Shown here piece by piece: positions 43,801 to 48,545 of a stretch of 48,545 bases of DNA (position 1 is the first letter of the stretch; every line of letters begins with the position of its first letter). The stretch is from positions 1 through 48,545 of the forward strand of contig CALNGU010000006.1 of assembly GCA_939800445.1 (NCBI GenBank), written 5' to 3'. The notes below the pieces were generated by a model. The model worked only from the letters and a program-made list of their open reading frames with translations, did not search any database and was not told the origin of the DNA. The translations under genes and the position numbers were made by a program. The DNA comes from an uncultured Bacteroidaceae bacterium (lineage in GTDB: Bacteria > Bacteroidota > Bacteroidia > Bacteroidales > Bacteroidaceae).

Positions 43801-45021
43801 GGCGACCGTCGCCGCAAGATCATTGCCCCGTTTTTCACCCCTTTCATCTCGCCGCTCATACCTCCGCTGATGGGGCTGGCGGGTTATGACGTTGACAACC
43901 TGCCGATGAGCGACGCGGCATCGTGCGAGTGGGGGTTGAGGTACGCCAACAACGAGGTCTGCTATCCCGCCACTTTGATTGTCGGTGACGTCGTTAAGGC
44001 GTTCAAGGAGGGACGCTATGACCCTTCCACTACGGCCGTGGCCATCACACAGACGGGGGGACAGTGCCGCGCATCCAACTACATAGCATTGATAAAGAAT
44101 GCCCTTGCCCAGTCGGGCTATGCCAACGTGCCTGTCGTCTCGTTGACATTCGGGTCGGGGCTGGGCAACCTGCAGCCAGGGTTCAGTATCAATTGGTTTA
44201 AGATAGTGCCAATCGTGCTTACCTCGTTGTTGTACAGCGACTGCATTGCCAAGTTCTACAACGCGACAGTCGTCCGCGAGCGGCACAAAGGCATTGCCGC
44301 CACGCTCAGGGACAAGTGGCTTGCGGCTGCTGCCACGCCCATCGCGCACAATTCGTCGGACGAGCTGTTGCGGATGCTCGCAAGTGCTGCCGCCGAGTTT
44401 GACTCCGCCGCCCTTGACGGCGAGAGGCCAAGGGTGGGGATAGTCGGTGAAATCTACCTTAAATTCAACCCCTTTGCCCAAAAGAACGTTTGCGACTGGC
44501 TCACAGACCACGGCATAGAGGTCGTGCCGCCGTTGCTGACCGACTTCTTCCTCCAGAGTTTCGTCAACCTGAAAGTGAAGCAGGACAGCGGGATGTCGCG
44601 CCGTCTCGTTCCCGACAAGGTGATAGGCTGGATCTATGCCCTGGTGCGGCGGCGTGTGGCGAGGGTTGATGTCATCGCTTCCGCTTTCCGCCACTACACT
44701 CCTTTCAGGGACATCTTTGAGGAATCTGACGAGGCTGCCAAGGTTGTCACCCTCAATGCCCAGTTTGGCGAGGGATGGGTGCTGCCCGGTGAAGTGATGT
44801 CGCTCTCACGGCAGGGCGTTGATCACATCATCAGCCTCCAGCCATTCGGTTGCATCGCCAACCACATCATCTCAAAGGGCGTGGAGAAACGCATCCGCCA
44901 GCTCTGCCCGTCGATGCGGATGCTCTCCCTTGACTTCGACAGCGGCGTTAGCGAGGTCAATGTCGTCAACCGCCTGCTGCTGTTCATCGACGGGTTGAAG
45001 AAGAAGGAAGAGGCGGTGTGA
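40816..45021 (+). CDS. Fused acyl-CoA dehydratase activase/dehydratase-like protein
   Basis: A 1,401-residue cytoplasmic protein. Two ASKHA-fold BadF/BadG/HgdC-type ATPase domains lie in tandem: GLDIGSTTIKAVV with GGEDAKVVF and NGNCAGGTG (residues 6-265), and GIDSGSTTTKVVV with GGQDMKAMF and NEACSSGCG (322-590). Each carries the Cys loop expected to bind a shared 4Fe-4S cluster. A Cys-rich link (CHGCENCC, ~603-609) precedes a DUF2229 region (~660-870) and a C-terminal 2-hydroxyacyl-CoA dehydratase D-component-like region. In free-standing systems the activase injects an electron into the dehydratase; here everything is in one chain, and no separate dehydratase subunits are nearby. ATG 40816 is chosen over an adjacent in-frame TTG. 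The substrate is unknown. Confidence 0.88.
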   Translation: MGNSYRLGLDIGSTTIKAVVLDGGGNVVFTSYERHNARVREALSSLLGRVAKVAGEAVVHLTGSVAMGVAERCGLPFVQEVVAATNYVRANHAEVSTMIDIGGEDAKVVFIDKGEVSDLRMNGNCAGGTGAFIDQMAILLGVTTAELDTLAAKAARTWPVASRCGVFGKTDIQNLISKNVPKEEIAASIFHAVAVQVVVTLAHGCEIKAPVMLCGGPLSFLSGLRKAFADYLKIPADGMFAPADSHLVPAWGAALADDGAASVQIIALQARVDASLDGVQIAKGCLDPIFAGEADYAEWRSRIAAHRLKTKPLAKGKERVTIGIDSGSTTTKVVVLNDNDEMLFSYYRPNEGSPVSAVEEGLRLFQRQCEEVGTEVTVTGSCSTGYGEDLIRAAFRLDEGIVETMAHYTAARHLADDVSFILDIGGQDMKAMFVEGGVVNRIEINEACSSGCGSFIETFAKSLGVTVHDFASMACRAAHPCDLGTRCTVFMNSKVKQALREGATMGDIAAGLSYSVVKNCLYKVLKLKSTSELGKSIVVQGGTMRNDSVVRAFEKIVGVQVARTDHPELMGAVGCAIHARSFASSDSVSDLLGRSSCTVAQRQCHGCENCCAISVYRFTGGGTYYSGNRCERVFNNKGKNYVKGTNVYADKLALLFDRKGCDTPAKGRIGIPRCLNVYEEYPFWHAPFTHCGIEVVLSAPSGFAAYEAKANLVMSDNICFPAKLVHSHVNDLEKRGVDRIFMPFVVFERLEGGQNSYNCPIVTGYSQVVKNVQATAVPVDSPAINFKDKRLLRRQCRDYLAGWGVDEKMADAAFDAASDAMADFEARIAARDREVLAQSRAAGRMTVLLAGRPYHSDELIQHRLSDMVAAMGVDVITDDIVRGESIDLDDTHFVPQWAYANRILKAAKWAAVQGADVQFMEMTSFGCGPDAFLTDEVRSLLARHGKALTLLKIDDVSNVGSLKLRVRSAIESLRLSASGAAHVDLPFVTTPPFMKGDRRRKIIAPFFTPFISPLIPPLMGLAGYDVDNLPMSDAASCEWGLRYANNEVCYPATLIVGDVVKAFKEGRYDPSTTAVAITQTGGQCRASNYIALIKNALAQSGYANVPVVSLTFGSGLGNLQPGFSINWFKIVPIVLTSLLYSDCIAKFYNATVVRERHKGIAATLRDKWLAAAATPIAHNSSDELLRMLASAAAEFDSAALDGERPRVGIVGEIYLKFNPFAQKNVCDWLTDHGIEVVPPLLTDFFLQSFVNLKVKQDSGMSRRLVPDKVIGWIYALVRRRVARVDVIASAFRHYTPFRDIFEESDEAAKVVTLNAQFGEGWVLPGEVMSLSRQGVDHIISLQPFGCIANHIISKGVEKRIRQLCPSMRMLSLDFDSGVSEVNVVNRLLLFIDGLKKKEEAV

Positions 45022-45036
45022 CTCTCAAACAGCAAT

Positions 45037-45069
45037 GTTGTATAGGTGGGTGCATTTTCTTTATATTTG
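45037..45069 (+). promoter_or_regulatory. Promoter of the 45101 barrel-protein gene
   Basis: GTTG (45037-45040), 21 bases, TATATTTG (45062-45069), then C. The start codon is 32 bases beyond the -7 box. Confidence 0.6.
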
Positions 45070-45100
45070 CATCCACCTATAATTTTATTGTCCCCTCCTG

Positions 45101-45682
45101 ATGATTAAGAATTTGCTTTTGCCGCTCTTGCTATTGTCCATGCTCCCATTGTCGACAATCCTTGCCCAGGAGCCGACTTTCCACGAGATGCGCCAGGACA
45201 AGTCAACACGGGGCGTGGATTTCAGCATCAAATTGATAGGCAGCCCGGGCGGTGCTTGCAGCCTTGTCAATGGCAGCGACTATGTCTGTGGTGCATTGGG
45301 CGGAGAGATGACACTTGGCTACCGTGTGAACAAGGCCTTTACGGCCGGCTTCGGGTTTGATTATGTCAATGCATGGAACAAGGCGGACTATGGCACAGGA
45401 TTCACCTCGGTTTTTATCTATATGAAAGTCAATTTCAAGGAGAAGCCAAATTTCACACCTTACATCTCATTGAATTTTGGTTACGATGTGTTGTCTACGA
45501 TGGCGAATGGATTGTCAGATCCAGGTGACATCTACGTTGACGACCCATCTTATTTCATAATCACTCCAGCTGGAGGGCTTGATTTCCCATTGCGGCACGG
45601 GACTGCTTTTGTAGAAGCTCGCTTTGACTACGGTGTAGGTTATCAGTATATGCCGGGATTAGCAGTAGGTTACATCTTTTAA
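45101..45682 (+). CDS. Outer-membrane beta-barrel protein, function unknown
   Basis: A 193-residue exported protein. Its signal peptide is MIKNLLLPLLLLSMLPLSTI ending at LAQ. Strand-like segments alternate Tyr/Phe with Gly (GEMTLGYRVNKAFTAGFGFDYV, FIYMKVNFKEKP, AFVEARFDYGVGYQY), and the C-terminus is LAVGYIF, ending in Phe as barrels do. The second half of the gene looks more AT-rich than its neighbours. It has its own promoter and terminator. No family can be named from sequence alone. Confidence 0.75.
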   Translation: MIKNLLLPLLLLSMLPLSTILAQEPTFHEMRQDKSTRGVDFSIKLIGSPGGACSLVNGSDYVCGALGGEMTLGYRVNKAFTAGFGFDYVNAWNKADYGTGFTSVFIYMKVNFKEKPNFTPYISLNFGYDVLSTMANGLSDPGDIYVDDPSYFIITPAGGLDFPLRHGTAFVEARFDYGVGYQYMPGLAVGYIF

Positions 45683-45702
45683 GCTCCAAGGATGGAACAG
45701 CA

Positions 45703-45740
45703 AATCGGACGGTCAAACAGTTTGACCGCCCGATTGTCTT
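45703..45740. terminator. Hairpin between convergent barrel-protein and flavin-reductase genes
   Basis: Arms 45703-45717 and 45721-45735 pair over 15 positions with one mismatch, around a CAG loop, followed by GTCTTG. The symmetry allows use from both sides. Confidence 0.7.
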
Positions 45741-45756
45741 GTGTCCCGCCTTGCGT

Positions 45757-46371
45757 TCAGCGGATGAAGTTTGTCTTGATTTTCTTTTCTGGCGCAGGGG
45801 GCTGCTGGCCGCCTTGGTGGATGCTCTTGAGCAGCCAGGCCATGTTGCGGCCGAGGATGCGCATGGTCTGCAGTCCCTCGGCATCCTGTTCCGCTTCGCC
45901 GGGTGTTGCGCCGTGCACGCTGTTCCAGTAGTTTGACGTGACGACGGGCATATTGGTGATGGTGAAGTATTTATTGAGCCGGTCAAAGTTCGCACTCGCG
46001 CCGCCGCGCCGGCAGACTGCCACGGATGCCGCGGGCTTGTATTGCAGCACGTCGGACGACGAGTAGAACAGGCGGTCGAGCAACGCGCACAGCGAACCGT
46101 TTGGCCCTGCGTAGTAGGTCGGCGAACCCACTACCAGCCCGTCAGCCTCCTCGGCCTTGGCGCGGACAGTGGTGTAAAGCTCGTCCTCAAAGACGCAGTG
46201 CCCAAGCTGCGAGCATTTGCCGCAGGCGATGCAGCCCTGCACGGCGCGTGTGCCGATGTTGATGATCTCGGTCTCGATGCCGCATTCGTTGAGGGCGGAT
46301 GCGACCTCGGCCAATGCCCTGCGTGTGTTGCCGTTGCGGCGCGGGCTGCCGTTGATGAGTAGTACTTTCAT
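45757..46371 (-). CDS. Flavodoxin-fold NAD(P)H:FMN oxidoreductase (iron-sulfur flavoprotein-like)
   Basis: A 204-residue flavodoxin-fold protein. The FMN phosphate loop is INGSPRRNGNT (residues 6-16), and the isoalloxazine-binding GSPTYYAGP is near residue 80. The Cys cluster GCIACGKCSQLGHC (CxxCxxC-type) is a feature of iron-sulfur flavoprotein-like members, which use it for a 4Fe-4S cluster in some archaea and anaerobes. It would transfer electrons from NAD(P)H or a ferredoxin to an unknown acceptor. It lies 58 bases downstream of the amidase gene and may be co-transcribed with it. Confidence 0.85.
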   Translation of the reverse strand: MKVLLINGSPRRNGNTRRALAEVASALNECGIETEIINIGTRAVQGCIACGKCSQLGHCVFEDELYTTVRAKAEEADGLVVGSPTYYAGPNGSLCALLDRLFYSSSDVLQYKPAASVAVCRRGGASANFDRLNKYFTITNMPVVTSNYWNSVHGATPGEAEQDAEGLQTMRILGRNMAWLLKSIHQGGQQPPAPEKKIKTNFIR

Positions 46372-46429
46372 AAGCTCGATATTTGTTGTCCCTTTCGTGG
46401 ATGTTGTCCTCTTTTGCGGGGGCGTGCGG

Positions 46430-47428
46430 CTATTGCCTGTGCGCTTTGTAGTCTTTGACGAATGCCTCCGTTATCCAGTTGGCCAACGCCTGCCGGTTGT
46501 CGCTCAGGACAAAGCGGCGTTGGTCGTTGACGTTCTGGAGATTGCCTAGCTCGAAGTAGACCGACGGCACCTCAGTCCGATTGAGGACATAGAGGCCTCG
46601 CGTGCTGACCGTGCCGGAAAAACCGCGTCCGGGCTGGTGCTGTCGGTATTTTGCCTCAAATGTCTGCCTGATTGTCTCGGCAAGTGGGCGGCTGAGGCTC
46701 TTGTTCTTCTCCTGGTAATAGAAAAACACGTCCATCTGCTTCTTCTTGCTGCGGCTGTCGATGTGCAGGAACGCCGCCCGGCAGTAGGAATAGTCGTCCT
46801 TGTCGTCCCGATAGAGCGCATTGATCTTGTCCGACCTCTGCTTGAGCCTCTCTGTCTGGTCGAGCGGGATGGCCGCCCCCATGCACGTCTCGCGCTTGCT
46901 GGTTGAGAGATATTTGCCGTCGCGTATCCCGTCCTTGGCGTCCTGTATGATGATGTTCACCTTTGCCCCCCTCTCCATGAGGTTGCGGGCGAGGCGCAGC
47001 GCGATGTCGTAGGCATATTCGTCCTCGTGCAACTCGTGTCCCCCGGCCTTGCCTATCGCCCCCGGGTCGGGACCGCCGTGCCCGCTGACGATGTAGAAGC
47101 AGGCATCCTCCAGCTCCCTCGACTTGATCTTGACCTTGGCCAGCCGCTTGCCAAAGAGAGGCTCGTCCACCTCGCTCGGCAGGTCGCGCCCCACGGGCGG
47201 GATGGTGTAGGTCACGCCCTTGAGCAACGTGTTGTCGCGCCCGAGCTTGCCCTTGTTGAGTTCAAAAAATGCGGCCTTGTACTTCTTCGGTTGCCTCCCG
47301 TTGCGGAGCAGGAATGCGTCCACCCCCTCTCCCGACCGAGGTTTGACCTTAGCTTGGGCGCGTGCGGCCGGCACGGCGAGCACCATCAGCAGGACCGACA
47401 GGAGGAGTGTTGCGAGCGATGTCTTCAT
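46430..47428 (-). CDS. N-acetylmuramoyl-L-alanine amidase (Amidase_3)
   Basis: A 332-residue exported zinc amidase that cuts the bond between MurNAc and the stem peptide. The signal peptide is MKTSLATLLLSVLLMVLAVP, ending ARA. A linker domain (~25-105) resembles a LysM-like or substrate-binding region (GVDAFLLRNGRQP). The amidase core follows with zinc ligands in VSGHGGPDPGAIG (His), HEDEYAY (Glu) and AFLHIDSR (His), and the catalytic Glu in YFELGNLQN. The ATG at 47428 follows the -7 box TATATTTG (47454-47461); longer in-frame starts are upstream of it. Confidence 0.9.
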   Translation of the reverse strand: MKTSLATLLLSVLLMVLAVPAARAQAKVKPRSGEGVDAFLLRNGRQPKKYKAAFFELNKGKLGRDNTLLKGVTYTIPPVGRDLPSEVDEPLFGKRLAKVKIKSRELEDACFYIVSGHGGPDPGAIGKAGGHELHEDEYAYDIALRLARNLMERGAKVNIIIQDAKDGIRDGKYLSTSKRETCMGAAIPLDQTERLKQRSDKINALYRDDKDDYSYCRAAFLHIDSRSKKKQMDVFFYYQEKNKSLSRPLAETIRQTFEAKYRQHQPGRGFSGTVSTRGLYVLNRTEVPSVYFELGNLQNVNDQRRFVLSDNRQALANWITEAFVKDYKAHRQ

Positions 47429-47453
47429 CTTGTGTCTGTGGGTTTTGGTTGTG

Positions 47454-47461
47454 CAAATATA
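47454..47461 (-). promoter_or_regulatory. -7 box of the amidase gene
   Basis: TATATTTG then C on the minus strand, 26 bases above the ATG. The nearest TTTG (47473-47476) is only 11 bases upstream, too close for a standard promoter. Confidence 0.5.
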
Positions 47462-47571
47462 ATTACTTCCGTCAAACATAACTTCCCCGCCCGGTCGGGC
47501 GGTCTCCTCCGGGAGGATGTGGCATGATGCCAAGGCAAAACTTCCGTGGGGATAAGGGCAAATTTGCAAAA

Positions 47572-47756
47572 GGTCAGACACAAAGTTACAAAGGGTCGTA
47601 CATAAAGTTAAAACAAAAGTTTTGTTTATATATTCAGAACTTTTGTTTATATAAACAAAACTTTTGAACGAATAAACAAAAGTTCTGAATGAACTTTATG
47701 TCAGGGCATAACAAACTTTGCCCCTGACACCGTGCGGTTTTTAGTCTGACCGTATG
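47572..47756. repeat. 21-22 bp phased repeat array R9 (AAAGTT / CAAAA-TTTTG type), about 8-9 units
   Basis: Left units start at 47572 and 47594, both beginning GGTC and containing AAAGTT. An AT-rich centre carries the core CAAAASTTTTG four times at 21-22 bases. Right units start at 47691, 47713 and 47735 with GAACTTTATGTCAG and related sequence. It has the same flavour and layout as R3, 34 kb away, and is an imperfect palindrome overall. It lies in the 651-base gap between the divergent amidase and SusC-type genes. The stretch 47757-47942 shows nothing recognisable. Confidence 0.8.
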
Positions 47757-47942
47757 CTATTTTGGATCGCACCACACCCAGTCTTGTCCCCTGCTTGGCG
47801 GCGCGCGGCGTATGGCGGTCTGGCGCATCACTCCCGTCCTGCGTTGCAGGCGCATGGTGTGGCGTGACTGTCAAAATGCAAGCATTTGCCCCGGGCGACG
47901 CGGGGTAGGGCGGCTTTGGCGGTGAATTATGGGCGGGCTTGC

Positions 47943-47973
47943 TTTGCCATTTGTGGATTTATGTTTATGTTTG
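47943..47973 (+). promoter_or_regulatory. Promoter of the SusC/RagA-type gene
   Basis: TTTG (47943-47946), 19 bases, TATGTTTG (47966-47973), then C. It leaves a leader of about 100 bases before the ATG at 48080, longer than for other genes here and long enough to hold post-transcriptional control elements. Confidence 0.75.
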
Positions 47974-48079
47974 CGCCGCGTTACAAGGCGCGCACGTGAC
48001 CTAAATCATGCGTTTTGGCGGCCAGTTAGTGAACCGTCGCGCCGGGATGTCAGGAATTAACATAAATAATGTTTGAAAT

Positions 48080-48545
48080 ATGGATTTTGGAGTTACCAAT
48101 TTAAAAACGGTGCGGGCAGGGCGTCTCCTGCTTTGTGCCGCTTTGCTTGCCTCTGGCCTTGCGGCGCAGGCGGCCCCCGGACAGGGAGCTGATGCCTCGA
48201 CCGTGGCGGCGGCAAGCCCGTTGCAAGCTGAGCAGACAGTGCGTGGCACGGTGACTGATGAGGCGGGCGAGCCGCTCATCGGTGTCAACGTCGTCGAGCG
48301 CGGCACGGGCAAGGGGACAATCACCGACCTCGATGGCAACTATGTGTTGCAGGTGTCGGGCGATGATGCCGTGCTGGAGTTCACATACGTCGGTTACACG
48401 ACGATCACGACCCGCGTGGGAGGCAGGCCGGAGGTCAATGTGACGATGGGCGAGGACACGCAGAGCCTTGACGAGGTTGTCGTCACTGCCCTCGGCATCA
48501 AGCGTGAAAAGAAGATGCTGGGCTATGCCGTGCAAGATGTCAAGG
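48080..48545 (+). CDS. SusC/RagA-type TonB-dependent outer-membrane receptor, N-terminal part
   Basis: The first 155 residues of a TonB-dependent importer; the window ends inside it. A signal peptide (RLLLCAALLASGLAAQA, after an unusually long polar start MDFGVTNLKTVRAG) leads to a carboxypeptidase-regulatory-like domain (VRGTVTDEAGEPLIGVNVVE... to YVGYTTITTRVG). The plug begins at DEVVVTALGIKREKKMLGYA, a sequence pattern specific to SusC/RagA proteins. With a SusD partner, expected downstream, it would import glycans or peptides. ATG 48080 is the first in-frame start after the promoter. Confidence 0.92.
   Translation, partial: MDFGVTNLKTVRAGRLLLCAALLASGLAAQAAPGQGADASTVAAASPLQAEQTVRGTVTDEAGEPLIGVNVVERGTGKGTITDLDGNYVLQVSGDDAVLEFTYVGYTTITTRVGGRPEVNVTMGEDTQSLDEVVVTALGIKREKKMLGYAVQDVK

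Noticed and set aside
43585-44694. Minus-strand open frame (369 codons) inside the activase gene
   Set aside because: Antisense to a well-supported 1,401-residue protein and without recognisable features.

Overview
The window comes from a GC-rich chromosome of the order Bacteroidales (phylum Bacteroidota). The evidence is the recurrent Bacteroidota-type promoter (TTTG, 19-21 bases, TAnnTTTG) ahead of many genes, the weak use of Shine-Dalgarno sites, a SusC/RagA-type receptor, a DUF2723 membrane protein, a five-helix SdhC/FrdC cytochrome b with its FrdA and FrdB, and a very large secreted protein with a type IX secretion (Por) tail. A type IX cargo argues against the Bacteroides fragilis group. 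The family (Muribaculaceae, Prevotellaceae or another) cannot be settled from the sequence alone. I see no rRNA, tRNA, CRISPR array, insertion sequence or prophage; the gene content is mostly core chromosomal.

Layout. 1-6064 (minus): a DUF2723 glycosyltransferase-like protein cut by the window edge, then a tightly overlapping U32 peptidase, thioesterase and dprA operon. 6169-12737: dusB, a TGS/uridine-kinase fusion protein, a Na/phosphate cotransporter, and an overlapping cation-efflux/epimerase pair. 13384-17928: an LD-carboxypeptidase, then the fumarate reductase/succinate dehydrogenase operon with a clear promoter and terminator. 18234-22481: a small barrel protein, a nuclease-fold protein, a Crp-like regulator, and surE-lpxB. 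22617-25054 (minus): a polysaccharide flippase and a glycosyltransferase. 25310-28299: murI translationally coupled to a Pif1-like helicase. 28558-32665: two unassigned membrane proteins, an M23 endopeptidase and a lipoprotein metallo-beta-lactamase. 32772-37711 (minus): one ~1,646-residue type IX cargo gene broken by a one-base shift at a G5 tract. 37844-40643 (minus): a TPR/AraC regulator and an AraC regulator. 40816-45682: a 1,401-residue fused acyl-CoA dehydratase activase and a barrel protein. 45757-47428 (minus): a flavin reductase and an amidase. 48080-end: the start of a SusC-type receptor.

The most unusual feature is a set of nine intergenic arrays of contiguous 21-22 bp degenerate repeats. 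They have several unrelated flavours: CATACAATG-type, TGTTAGT/ACTAACA-type, CAAAA/TTTTG-type and TTTAGCTTAAA-type. All keep almost the same period, and most units carry a dyad-symmetric core. Neighbouring units are often inverted with matching base changes, and several arrays are large imperfect palindromes overall. They lie between divergent, convergent and co-directional genes alike, so simple transcription termination does not explain them. I regard these phased arrays as the best candidate for an undescribed system here.

Positions and motifs were read by eye. Family names come from recognised motifs and lengths, not from database searches.
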